From: Lineus longissimus
Lineage: Eukaryota; Nemertea; Pilidiophora; Heteronemertea; Lineidae
Assembly: GCF_910592395.1 (NCBI RefSeq)
Contig: NC_088315.1
Coordinates: 18,521,808 to 18,585,807, forward strand
DNA: 64,000 nucleotides
Direction of reading: 5' to 3'
Positions 1-12,100 of this stretch are shown piece by piece (within the stretch, counting starts at the first letter, position 1; every line of letters starts with the position of its first letter). The notes beneath the pieces are model-generated. The model was not told the DNA's origin. It saw nothing but the letters and a program-made list of their open reading frames with translations, and ran no database searches. The position numbers and the translations under genes are program-made.

Positions 1-3000
1 CCGGTTAACAAGACACTCGTGCCAGACTGGCCAAAGTCTGCGACCTCGTTTCTGACAAAGAAGATCATAACGCCACCTACAGGAGACATCTGGATACGTT
101 TCTATTATCGAGTATTATATGACAGCAAAGGGAAGTTGAGAGTTAGCCGGGTGAGAATATTTTGTTGCATTATGATACTGTAGTGTACAACAGACACATT
201 TTCATATAGGATTATTCACCACTGATTCACGTGTAAACTGCCAAATTTCCGTGCGCAAAAAACCATAATTCGCATGTAAATTGACAAATTTTCGATTCGC
301 AAAAGGTTATTTTATAATAAATCGAAAGAAATTTCGTAATTTGCGAAAGAATGTTCGGAAATCATTTTAGGAATTTTAGCAAATGGCAAAATAGACACGG
401 AAATTTTATGATCTACGAACTTTCGTGGCCCAAAAATTGTAAATGTTTATATACATGTAGTAACAAAATGTCAGGCAGACATGCGTACATGTATTGGCAT
501 TAAAATGTACATGACACTGATTTTTCTTCAGATTGATAGGAATGGTCTGAAAATTCTTGATGAAATATTAAAGCCAGAAGATATTTTCTACAATTACAAG
601 AGTTGGCGACAGCATTCCTTTAAGATGAGCTCAAAAGTATTCAGCGGGAGTAAGGTAAAAACGCATTCTCCAAGCGAGCAGACATGGAATGACGTCATCT
701 AGTTCCGTCGGTTGCGCAGAAATGCGAAAAAGCGTGCCAACACGGTACATATAAGAGAGTTTGATGGCCAAGTTGGGCTAATCTTGGCATATCTTTGAAA
801 GGAACAGGAAGAATTAGAAAGTTAGACAATTCCGGATACCTGTGTTCTGTGTTGATCTTGCCTATAAATTCAATATAGTAAACTTGGAATTATTTGCGCG
901 CTTTTTTGCAGACTGGCTCGTAAAATTGCAGTTAATGTTGGCTTTATACCTTTGATACATAATTATGTACAGCGCTTTGACAACCTTGTAACAGTATTTT
1001 GGTGTTGATGTTCTTCTTCGTGGCCATATATTTTGCGGTCATATGTAAACGCGAAAATAAAAGGCACACCAACACTTCCGGGTTTACAATCAAGTTTACT
1101 ATTGCAGCTGCACTTTGAAGCGACCGTCGAGGCAAAGATACGGACATCCTTCCGAATTGATGACATCGTTGTCGCAGACGGACCGTGGATGTTCCCCGAG
1201 ACAAGTAAGGGATCATCTCAAAACTGTCGGATGCCATGAGAAACGGAAACATGTTCTTCTTTGCTCTAAATGTCGAATAAAGATGTTTGGCAGCAACATT
1301 TTATTTGGATGATGATAAATGTTGGATTTTCTCTAGCACTCGTTTCGGTAACCTCAGAATTGGTTCGCAAGCGCTTTGGGATTATTTATTATCCCGGTCT
1401 CAACGGAAATTTTTTTTTGTAATTGTTTACCTTGACTGGCAACGGTTGGGCAAACCCCAGAGAGAACTTGAGCATTCATTATATATGAGATACTATTTCC
1501 ACAACAATAACATAACTAGATCTTGATAGTTATTTGTACTATGTATGATGCCACTAGGTAGGTTTCGTTTCCGCAACGAACACGAAGAGATACGAACAAA
1601 AGTGCATGGCTTTCGTGTCATTACGTCCTGTATATAAAAAATGTAATTCACGCGACACACGTAAATCATCATCAATACTTTCGGGATCGGGGAAATTTTC
1701 AAAAAAGTCGTTGGTGAACATGCCGATCCACCGTTGTTGTGCGTATATCAAGGAGACTTTAGGACTGATATTCACCGCCGATAACTCGGCATGTTGGTGA
1801 AGTACATTGGCAAACTTCGTACTTGGTCATTCGTTACTTACTTGCGAAACCTGCCTATAGTCCGAGAACAAATATTGACTGAAACTGCTTTTGGTTTGGG
1901 GTGCGTGTTTGAATTAAAGGCATACGCCGTTCGTTAGAAATTTGAAATTTGGAATTGAATCTTGAACATTTCCAATTGCATAATCAACTGAATTTCAACA
2001 TTGCCGTTTTGTCGACAGATGTGCAAATACTTAACCAAACTTTAGCAAATTTGCATGCATGATGTCACTGCACGACGGCCCTGCTTACTTTTAACTGCAT
2101 TTCTTTTTTTCCTGACCCACGCTTGAATACGGGCGGCGTATACCCCTTCAAACAATACTTGAAATATGAAGCAAATGTTTCGGATGAATATATCAGTTGA
2201 CCTTATACATCTTTTCGCAGAAGACATCTGTCCCCAGATCTGGAAACTTAAGGGATACTTGGCCAATGGTGTCGTCTTAGCTGGTAACTGCCAGGGAAGG
2301 GAGGGTAGCACAGCCCAATTAAGATGTGACAAAATGCGCGGGTACAAGTTTAAGAAGACCAATTCAGGAAGCATGGCGACAAATTGTGTCCGGAGACAAA
2401 GTGGAAGAACGGGGAAATGGGTTCCCAACAATGGTGTCTGCGTTTTAGGTGAGAACATTTTATCCAATTCAATATACATGTAGATATATCAAGGCTTCAT
2501 TAAAGCGCCCAACCAATGAGCGCTCTTTGGAACTGCGATCTCCAATCAGAATCGCATGCAACAAAAATCCGTGGTCATCGCAAGGACCTGCAACAAGAAT
2601 CAGTGATGGGCGCAGCGACCTGCGATCAACGTCAAGCCAGGTTTTAAACAGACGGAGGAACCTTTATGGCTCATCGCAGCGATAACTGTTGCAGGTCACA
2701 GCGATAACAATCACTCGTCTGCGGGCGCTATAAAGGCCTTTGAAACGTCCTGCAGGTCAAATTTATATCACTCATTCTATCAAAATCGATAGAAAAACGA
2801 ATGTAATTTGTTTTTAGGCATTGCGTCGTACAAGACTTTGACAAGTCAACAATGGACAATCACAAATTAAAACATTGGTTTTCCCTGTTGATATATACGT
2901 GTAGTAAAGAAACCTGTGACTTGATCTCGCAGACGTTTACCCCGAGTGTTCCCGGTGTGACAGCGGATATAGTCCCCCTGGAGTCATAGTCCGGTAGCAT

Positions 3001-6000
3001 TGTATTTGACCAATTAAGCAGCATGATCTATTGTACTGCTAACCCTAACCAAAACATTTAGCAATGCGGGCTATTGTTACACGGACTATCAGCCCTAGGA
3101 CTACTATCCCTTGCACACCGGTTTTACCTATCAATCATGTTGATAACTCTTGTGGTTACTCTCTTTCGTTAAATTCCAGCCAAGTGTGGTAGCCCTCCAA
3201 AGATACCCAATGCTACTGTCGCTAACATCATGCCAGACCCAAATATTTCCGGGAATACCGACCCGTCCATATACAATGCATACACAACTGTGGAGTACAA
3301 ATGCACTGAGAACACTACCTACATTTCCGGGCCAAAGCAGAAGCGATGTGGCTTAGATGACACGTGGTCTTTAGGTGCTATCCAGTGCATGAGGACCAAG
3401 AGTAAGTCGAACCAAAACGCCACCTATACATTTCAAGGAGTCTTCAAGTCATTATGTTCAAGTCCTGTTAACAGCCATGTTTTCAGCGGCGTTTTATTTT
3501 TTGCGGAGATTGCGGTTTGCCAAAAATGAAAATCGAGAAAAGTGGTTTTTATTTGAAAAAACCTAAAGAAATTTGTCCGAAGAGTTGTCCGAAATCAAAT
3601 CAAGACAATCTTGTTGTGTCACCCTGTACGTGTAGAAGAGCTCAAGTGATCAGCAAGATTTCAGTAAAATCAGAAAAGGTAGGTAATCGAGTGCTTCCTG
3701 TGTATATTTTGGGAGTAATCCTCGTGCCACGTGTGATGTTTCATTTGTGAATGATGTTGTGGTCATTTCCTATACTTTGCCTCTTGAATGGGGCTGTCGC
3801 TATCGACACCAACACGCGTACGGAAGCGCCAACTCCCAAAAGGTCCTGGATCCATCCCCTGCTGATAATGTCTATATCTCTCCTCAGTCATAGCCTACAG
3901 CCTGCACAAACCTTCGTTTCTCTACAGCTTTAAAGGGACAACATGGGCGTGGGATTCACCTGACCAGGAGGATACCCTTGCTTGCCACCAGGCATCGCCA
4001 CTGCTTCAGGCTGATGTCTACGATTTTCGAGACTGTTGCGAGGCAATTATGGACAGGCCTTTGGTTTCACTACACACCCTAGTCCAGTGCATTGTTTGTT
4101 GCAGTTCCATGAGTTTATAAGTTTTACAGTTTGGAGAAGTGACGGTCCAGCTGGTAGCCATTTGTGAATGAAAAACCAACATATCTCATGTCCAAGTTGT
4201 CCCTTTAACGCTCTCCTGTTTTATTGAGTTCAGCCCGATCATGGAATACTGGAGATTTTTCGAGATGGCCTGAATACCATGCCCAGCTGAATAAGGAACG
4301 GGCGAGACCATGAGGGCATTACGAGCAGTGTAACCAGCCTGAGGATGCCAACCAGACTTATCTATATTCTGATATTTCAAATGAACGCGCTGATTTGTGC
4401 TCACTGAACCAGCGAACGGCAACGCATGCCAGGAGACGCCCGGGCCGCATCCTGCGGAGCCCTCGGTCAAAAAAAGGCAATATGACTGGGTCAGTGACCT
4501 GGTGCGAAGGAGCATACGACTCACTCTAGTTTTAGGATGCCCAGGCGCCGCCAGCAAATGTCCTACCTATCTTGCACCCAATCACTGCTAGGAGATGGAG
4601 ACGGATCAAATTGAGGACCTGCATGGCCCGTGACTGGGTTGGCTGGAGGAATCTTGCAGCCGCCTGCAGAACAGTCGACTGCTGTAAAGATGGTTCACAG
4701 GCGACTGCCCTATCACAAAACGCCTGTTAAAACATTTTAACCAAGTTTCGCTAAAAATGATTACTGGTGTTGAGGAGAAAAATAACTTCCTTCACGTGAG
4801 AGGAACAGAAAGGCGAAGCACCCAAACTACAGGTGATTTTGATTTTGATTCAATGCAAAGCTTGCACATTTCCATTTTGCCCCCGAACTTGTTTTTTTTT
4901 CTTTCGCCAAACCTGTTTTTCAAGTGAAATATATGCACTGGCTCTTAATGCCTTTCATTCTAAATAAAAAAACCGAGAATAAATTTCAGTCGCCAAAACA
5001 GGCCAACCAAGGCGGGTTTTATTGTCTAACATGAAGATTGATACAAAACATGCATGTTGGATCGATTTTGGCACCTGCTCAATGCTTCATCATCAAATAA
5101 GAATAAAAAAATAACGGGTAATCCTGAGCACCACAGATATTTTAGTGGAAATTGCATATTTTTTTCGTTGAGAACTGTTCTTGTGGCCTCTGTAGCTCAT
5201 CTCTAACGAAAACAAGTTGCACTATACTACTCCGACTTTTTCTCGGCGATAACTTTGTTTTCATTCTAGGTTAACTATCTACAGCAGGGTCGGATCCAGG
5301 ATTGTAAAGGGGATACTTTGAGGGTCAAGGGTATAAGAAAGTGTTCCCCAGATGCAGCTTTTGAAATTATAATAAGCTCCCGGTAAGTGGGACGCGAGGC
5401 ACTTGCAATGCGCGCGGTTTTCATGGCATTATTTCAAACCTTTATTGCTAAGAATAATAAGGACTCTAAAAATTTGTAACTTCAGGAATCACAAAATTTT
5501 CTGAATAGTATTCAATTTCTGAATAGTATTAAATTTTCCTGAATAGTATTCTTCATCAACTCACTGTTAGGATTTACCAAGATGAATAAAATGAAACTTC
5601 ACACTCTTAGAAACAAAGTTTGTTTGTGCCTTTGAAAACCCCAAATATGCATCCCGTAAGAATAGGTTATTGCTGAGCTTTTGAAACACCTCACCTGGAA
5701 AGGGAGCAGTGCTGTGATTAGCAACACTCCTTAGGAAGGTTAATGTCAACAGAGATTTTTCATGTAACCGTGTTATTTCATTTTTAAATGCGAGAATTTT
5801 GAATTTGATTTGGGGTCCAACAAAGTGCCCCGCAGCCTAGTTCTTGGGACCGGGATGCGCCGTGCAAGGGTTACATAAATGTAATTCCGTCATTTGCTTC
5901 AGAATCACCGCCAACACCTACACCAACTGACAGCACGACAGGTTAGTACGGGTAACATTGTCATCCACCCTAGAGAATCAATTCCTTACATTGCCGAGAA

Positions 6001-6995
6001 TTTCATCAGGCCTTCCAACTATTATGAATACCGAGCAGCCTCCCCTGAATAATGCTGCATGCGCCGCTGGGAGAATGGCTTCCTCACAAGAAAAACCGCC
6101 AAAATGTGCGCTCATCGGTACCAACCGCGTAATGCTCGAGTTTAGTTGCGATTTTCCATTTCCAGATAAGACTACCCGTACCCAAACAGATACAATTGAG
6201 ACATCCTCTACCATGAAAACATCAACCTCTACCTCAACCAAGCTCACTCTCACTGAGACGCAGGGAACAAAGGAATTTGAGACAAAGACTAAGCCAGGTA
6301 TTGATTATAGGTTGATGGAATCTATATACGGATGAATCAAAAATAATTTTTCTTCGGATTTAAGTCTTGAGATGATAACGCGGCTTGCTAGCTGCGAAAC
6401 TTGAGTTAGTGCATTCTGAGGAAAGCTCCGGCCCTGCCCACAAACCCCTTAGACATTCGCACTCAGTTGATGAAGTGCCAGCGCAAAGTGCACCCAATCC
6501 GAGCGTCACTTACATTTGAGTCTATAGGAATTTTCACCAACTGAGGGAGAACGTCTCGGGGGGTTTGTGTGCAGGGCCGGAGAGTGAACATTAACCCCTG
6601 ATTTCCTCAGGATGGAGTTAGTGATAACACACTATTTCAAGACTCTGGAGACAACATCAAATTTACCATGTCACTGTTGGAAGAATGTTACCAATTACTT
6701 CGAGTATTTACATGACGAATAAATTTCTTTAACCTTGTGATGATTCGATTTACGCGAGTCTGATATATGCAAGGTACTGTATGCATTTTATCATTTTCTT
6801 TCAGAAGGAGAATTTGCTGTTACCAAAAGCCCAGCACCTGTTAGGAAAGTCTCAAGCTATCAGAAAAGGAAATTGTTCCCAGTTCGGCCGGTGGAAGGAA
6901 TATCAGGTTCAACCCAAGCTCGATCTCAACTAATACCCACAATTTGTATGAGCATTATCATAACTAGTAGGCCTATCATTCTCAAATATTGGTGA
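1..6995 (+). CDS. MAM and sushi (CCP) domain protein, 5' partial
   Basis: Exons joined with continuous phase: 1-150 (open at the window edge), 532-654, 1108-1204, 2221-2448, 3180-3401, 5903-5941, 6166-6297, 6805-6995; all introns are GT-AG. The first three exons read as the second half of a MAM domain (WIRFYYRVLYDSKGKLRV, a SWRQHSF segment, then FRIDDIVVADGP near its end), with the usual final Cys replaced by Trp. Exons 2221-2448 and 3180-3401 are symmetric phase 1-1 exons of 76 and 74 codons, each a sushi/CCP-like module; the second has AKCGSPP and closing Trp and Cys. Two Thr/Ser/Pro-rich phase 1-1 exons form a stalk, and the last exon is basic and then mildly hydrophobic. Known family role: extracellular adhesion or complement-like binding; the specific partner is unknown. 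The 3' end is less certain, because a weak donor at 6907 could continue the gene. Confidence 0.75.
1290..1440. repeat. Degenerate SINE body fragment
   Basis: Contains aagcgctttgggattattta and tatcccggtctc, the same blocks as the tRNA-headed SINE at 17994-18253, but the tRNA-like head is eroded. Confidence 0.4.
1914..2045. repeat. Fragment of gccgttcg-TIR MITE
   Basis: Begins taaaggcatacgccgttcg and continues with the aatttgaaatttggaattga block shared with 11476-11716, 50404-50540 and 54989-55224. The right end is not clear here. Confidence 0.5.
2221..2448 (+). CDS. Sushi/CCP-like exon 1
   Basis: A 76-codon symmetric phase 1-1 exon with acceptor cttttcgcag and donor gtgaga. Six cysteines are visible (CPQ, NCQG, RCDK, NCVR, VCVL and spacing between), more spread than a canonical 60-residue CCP. 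It opens with DICPQ and has a WVPNNGVC ending typical of CCP modules. It is an in-frame unit that could be skipped or duplicated without a frameshift. Confidence 0.7.
3180..3401 (+). CDS. Sushi/CCP exon 2
   Basis: A 74-codon symmetric phase 1-1 exon. It starts AKCGSPPKIPNA, has VEYKC in the middle, KRCGLDDTWS, and ends IQC, which is the Cys-Cys-Trp-Cys layout of a CCP module. It is bounded by acceptor attccag and donor gtaagt at 3402. The insertion after the first Cys (PDPNISGNTDPS) makes it longer than the usual module. Confidence 0.8.
3402..5902. other. 2.5-kb intron of the MAM/sushi gene
   Basis: No convincing exon seen on either strand. It contains a degenerate repeat near 3935-4060 resembling sequence near 53945-54080 (aggaggata, gccacca-ggc blocks), and AT-rich filler. 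The open frames here lack splice context. Confidence 0.5.
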
Positions 6996-7799
6996 CCCAA
7001 GTCTTCAAAAATAAAACATTTTTCATACTGAACTCCATTAAACGGATGATTGTCGACCAGCAGAACTTTTAGATACAGGTAGGAATATGTTGTTTTCGAA
7101 GTATCATGAGTAGATCATTCAGTAGGAATAACCCTCGTCGGTTTTGCTCTGTGTTGAAGTGATTTTTTCTACATTTGTCATCCTGGCTAGGGCTTTGTGT
7201 CCGGCGCAGGGGTAAATAAAATATCACTTACTATGAAAATTTCCACTTTTCACATGATTTAAATCAATCCAGTTACAATTTTAAGAAAGTAACTGCACTA
7301 GAAATATCATAGTTCTCATAGAAATACATCATTTAAAAAAAAAATTAATTGTGATGCTGAATTATGAAGTTGTTGACTGATTTTCTGATTTGTTGAGTGA
7401 AAGAAATCAGACCCATAAAACTCTTTCGGGCCAAAATGCATATAAGGCAGTTTACAACATAGTACACATAAATGCGAACAAGGATTGTCTAATCATTGTT
7501 AAATTACAAGGTCACAACCGACCGGGATAAATGAGAAGAAAAATCTTAAGTCAGGTTAAATCTTGAATAGCTTTTGCTCCAGTTATCAGCAAGAAAGAAA
7601 TTGGTGCAGTCCCCTACATACTTTCTCAGCAGAAGAGAATTTCTTTTTAGCTTTTGGGACTTTCATAGTCAACAATTTTTAAAGATTATGTAGAGAACCA
7701 AGAAAATAGTGAGGGTTCTTTTGATCAATTTTGCCAATTCACTTTTTTTGTGGGGGCAGGAAAAGAAAGCAGCAGTAAGGGACATAAAGGTATTGTTTC
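6996..7799. other. Intergenic, AT-rich, no gene seen
   Basis: Lies between the end of the MAM/sushi gene and the 3' side of NCAPD3 on the other strand, so the two genes converge. I see no exon with both splice context and homology. Confidence 0.5.
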
Positions 7800-7933
7800 C
7801 TAAAAAGGAAAGCCAATGTCTTTTGCTGAGAATGTCACCAAATCCACCAGGAAAATTGTGTTATTTCTTCCGATTCATTCGTCGAGTGGCTCTCCTTGCA
7901 GCTCGACCAGTACCGCTCGACTCCATACAGGTT
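7800..7933 (-). pseudogene. Duplicated fragment of the NCAPD3 last exon
   Basis: Read on the minus strand this encodes MESSGTGRAARRATRR then MNRKK and a stop. It matches the authentic NCAPD3 C-terminus at 9135-9200 ([16 protein letters not shown] then TSRKK stop). Homology continues about 65 bp into the 3' UTR (aaagccaatgtctt and gagaatgtcacc shared). No usable acceptor precedes it, so it is probably a relic. The two copies flank the repeat element at 7937-9067. Confidence 0.75.
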
Positions 7934-7936
7934 TTT

Positions 7937-7987
7937 AGCTCACCTCTTAGCAGAGGTGAGCTTATCCCATACCGTGGCGTCCGTCGT

Positions 7988-8028
<41 letters not shown>

Positions 8029-9067
8029 CGTCGTCCGTTAGCAGGGCACGTTTCGTAACTGTTAGAGCTATTGAGTTGAAACTTGGTACACATGTACCCT
8101 TATGTAATGACACCTTGGAGACCAAGTTTCGGTCCGATTCGTTTCATGGTTTGGCCACCAGGGGGCCAAACGTTAAAAGTGAAAATATGCAATATCTCCC
8201 TTAATAGTAGTCGGGAAATTTTGAAAAAAATATGGTAGGTACTTCTAGCAAAGGTGCATCATATATCCTCCGAGTTTTTGATTTGACCTCCTTTTCAAGG
8301 TCACAGAGGTCAAATGGTGTAAATTGGCCGTTAGGATGTAACGATGGCACGTTTCTAAACTGCAATGACTATTGATACCAAATTTGGTACACATTTACCC
8401 CTTAGTCAGGTGATCTCAGGGACCGAAGTTTGGTCCAATATGATTCACCACTTGACCACCAGGGGACAAAATCCAAAAACCTTAAAAATGTGATTATTCC
8501 TTAACTTCTTGCCCAATTGCCACCAATTTGATATCATGGGTACATCTAACCACCATACAGTATATGTCACACAGGTTTTTAATTTGACCTTCTTGTCAAG
8601 GTCACAGAGGTCAAATGGCGTAAATTCGCCGTCAGGCCGTAACTATGGCACGTTTCTTAACTGCAATGACTATTGATCACAAATTAAGTACACATGTACC
8701 CCTTGGTCAGGTGATCTTAGGTACCGAAGTTTGGTGCGATCTGATTTGCCGTTTGGCCTCCAGGGAGGGGGCCAAATCCTAAATTCTTCAAAATGCCATT
8801 ATTCCTAGTAATGACTTGCCCGATTGGCACCAATTTTATATCATAGGTACATCTAATTCTAACAACCATTCAATGTGTCACCCGGGTCTTCTTTGATTTG
8901 ACCTACTTTTCAAGGTCACAGAGGTCGAATGTACTGTAAATTGGCCATTTTGGGGAAATTGTAATTGCTTGGACCTACATCAAACCTAACACTACATGAC
9001 ACAATACCATGCTCTTTATCCATCTTTCCTCCACATGAGGTGAGCACAATGGCCCTGGCCATTTCAT
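7937..9067. mobile_element. Repeat element with gctcacc/ggtgagc ends and TCG-rich start
   Basis: Starts with a short hairpin (gctcacctcttagcagaggtgagc), then a TCG/TCCG-rich tract, then repeated blocks containing aaggtcacagaggtcaaatg and accagggggcca, and ends aggtgagcacaatggccctg. A second copy with the same order and end is at 59236-60006, and a reverse fragment is at 19945-20225. No coding capacity, so non-autonomous. It sits where the NCAPD3 3' UTR would run. Confidence 0.7.
7981..8036. repeat. TCG trinucleotide microsatellite
   Basis: About 50 bp of near-perfect tcg/tccg repeats inside the element starting at 7937. Confidence 0.85.
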
Positions 9068-9134
9068 TTTCTCCGATATCAGAAAGCCAATGTCTTCCAC
9101 TGAGAATGTCACCAATCCATCTTGGAAAATTGCA

Positions 9135-12100
9135 TCATTTCTTCCTGCTCGTGCGTCTGGTGGCTCTCCTAGTTGCCCGACCAGAACCACTCGTCTCCAT
9201 ACTCCCCTCACTGCCACTGTTTTTATCAGTCAAATCCTCGGAAGAACCGGCCTGAATTTTCTCCTGTGCAGCATCACTAGCCCCACTTGCCTGACTGGGC
9301 GATTTGAGGTTCCACATCCTCGGTTTCGGTCCACTGAAAAGAAAGATAAAAACAAAATGAACATTCCAATTGAAAAGCGGCGTCACATTACCAAAAGCCT
9401 ACGACATTCGTAAAATAACTACGAATGGGACAAACCATTTGCCAGCCAGGGGAGTTCCAAGTGGGGCATGTAATGCAATGCATAAGTACAAGTTACAGGT
9501 GACCCCCCTATTGGGTCATACCCATTCACCCGTGACCAGGCCACGACTGCCACCTGCTTGAATACTGATGATTTTTCGCATGTCAAGTCATGGTGTCATA
9601 AATCACCCACACACTGAGTTCAAACTTTTTACACTCAATGGTGAGCATTTCTACACTTCCAATTCCAATTCCATTTCAAATTTCAAATTTTTAACGAACG
9701 GCGTAAGTGTTTAACTTACGGTTTTTCCGGAGACATTAGGCAGAGCAGCATGGGACGGTCCTCATCTGAACCAATCTCTTCCTGCGGCGTTTTATGGTGA
9801 GACTTCTTGGTTTTTTCTGAAAATATGGCAGAAATAAATCATCATTTTATCAAATTCAGGAAACAGACTCAAATTCTAAATGTGAAAAACTCTGACTGGG
9901 TAGTAATAAAATCTATTTCAAACTTAGTTTTGAAATACATGTATGACGCTGGGAATCTATGATTTTTTGCTGCAAAACGAAAGATAACTCACCGTCGCTG
10001 CCGGCTCTTCGCTTGCTCCGTGTCAGACGCGGGATGGGAGATGGTGGCGCCATCGTCACCTCGCCAGGGTTGAACGTTATGTTCATTATGGTTCCTGGAA
10101 AACGACGTACGGTACAATAATCACACGGTGGTTCAGCATGTCAGCGCCGAGTGTTAGAGATTTACTGTAAACCGAAAATATTTAGCAAAAATTTTTGTGA
10201 ATTTCAGTTTTTTTAAAAACAACATTTTGAAAAATTAAATAAAAATGTTTTCGATTGTTGAAAAAATTGAGAGAAATTTCTTAATCCGCCAATAAAAATT
10301 ATGAAAACTGTTCATGGATTTTTTTTCAAATATTTCTGCAAATCACAGAATTAAACAGCAGCCAAACTTTGGCACTTCACACTATGGTACTGGATTTTAT
10401 CATCAACCCGATAAAAGGATGTTTTGAGAGAGTAAGAGGATAAAAGTCCACTTACAATTACATTTGTAGAGCACCCTCCTACCCATACTCCAGCAGATAC
10501 AACAATCACAAACCCCCTAGCCGTTTGCTGGCATATTTTTCATCCAAACCCCCTGATACACTTTCACATACAACCCCATACTGGAATAAATGAACCTCCC
10601 GCAACTGGAGATTGGGATATGACTCGAGTTTGTTATAGAAGTAATAGAGTTGAAAATAAGGAGCAGACAGTCAGAGGTGGGTATCTTTTGAAACATCCTC
10701 TGGGCCTATTGCAGGCTTGACTGAAAGATAGGCTCTATTTGCCTGATATTGACCAAAAAAAACCCTGTCACACACTTTTTGGGACTAGACATGTCATTGT
10801 GAGTGACCCTGGGCTGAGGATACTGTGCAGTCTCGATACATGCATGATATAGTTATCGGTATAACTAGGCTATTGGAAATTTGTTTTACTTACGGTCAGG
10901 GGTGCTGATGGCTCTCTGCACAGAGAGTAACTTCAACTTTCCATCGGAATTACTTCCCTGGGGACTCTACAATAGAAATGAGAGCATCAGTTTGAACATC
11001 TCAATTGGTAAGGATGCTACCCAAGAAGAAACACCTCCTTGCTACGATGCTAGGGACAACAGAAAAATGCAAGCATGAAAATCAAGAAGAACAGAACATT
11101 GGTGAGTTGATGCGGATTGAAACGAAATTTTACGAGCAAAACCATGCTCTTCCCCCGCCTCAATTGGTACCAACTTGGTATTAAACCGTTTTAAAGAAGG
11201 GAAAATAGGACATCCTGATGCCCGATCACGGAAATTATTAAAGCATAACGTACCATAGGGGAAGGTCGATTTGCAGCGCTGACGTTTGTGACCAGCGGAC
11301 TTTCCCTTCGTGGAAGATGATCCTTCTTGATTGCTGACAACCTCCTAGCCCGTTCCATTGACTTCTTTGCCGAGTTCATAATGGCCACAGAAGACAGCTG
11401 CACATTCCTAGAAAAATCGGATCGATGCGATTAATAAATTTTTTAGAACATCAACATCTCCACTGCTTGATCTTTAAAGGCCTACGCCATTTGTTAAAAA
11501 TTTTGAATTTGTAATTGAATTTGAATACTTTCAATTGCGTAAATACATACTGAATATAATTTTCACCATTGCCTTTCTGTAGACAGATAAACTAATACTA
11601 TAAATACCAATTTTCAAGAAATTTGCTTTCACGATAACTGCACTGCGGCATTGTGTATTAGTGGATTTCTATTTAACTGGACCACAAGTAATTACGAACG
11701 GTGTACCCCTTTAAGTAACACATACCTCACTTCAATCCAATGACCTCTGGCTCACAAGGCCAGCATTCTACAATTGTGCCAAAAGAGACATGAGACACCA
11801 CAGTCCAACACTGCCAAAAATCACAACAAAAGGATTTCTGCCTGACCATGTATAAATCAAAATCGAATCCTTTTCTGATTTCGCACAATTCTGGTGGCCA
11901 CTTAACAAATTTTTTACGATTTTTACCTCGGCGTTCGAATAACTGATCCCGTCAATGTCATCACCGGGGTGGCATTCTTTGGCGTAGCCACTGTCCTGCC
12001 TCCTGTAGCTTGCCCAGGGCCAGGAGTTAGGACACCATCACGTGTTTGACCAGTTGAACCCAGCATCCTTTCACCAGTAGCGGGCGCTCTCGGTGTCCGT

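Noticed and set aside
2042-2479. 145-aa minus-strand frame opposite the first sushi exon
   Set aside because: Shadow of the plus-strand exon; no family resemblance or splice signals.
5958-6335. 125-aa single frame as a separate gene
   Set aside because: Only 6166-6297 is splice-supported and it belongs to the MAM/sushi gene; the upstream part is intron.
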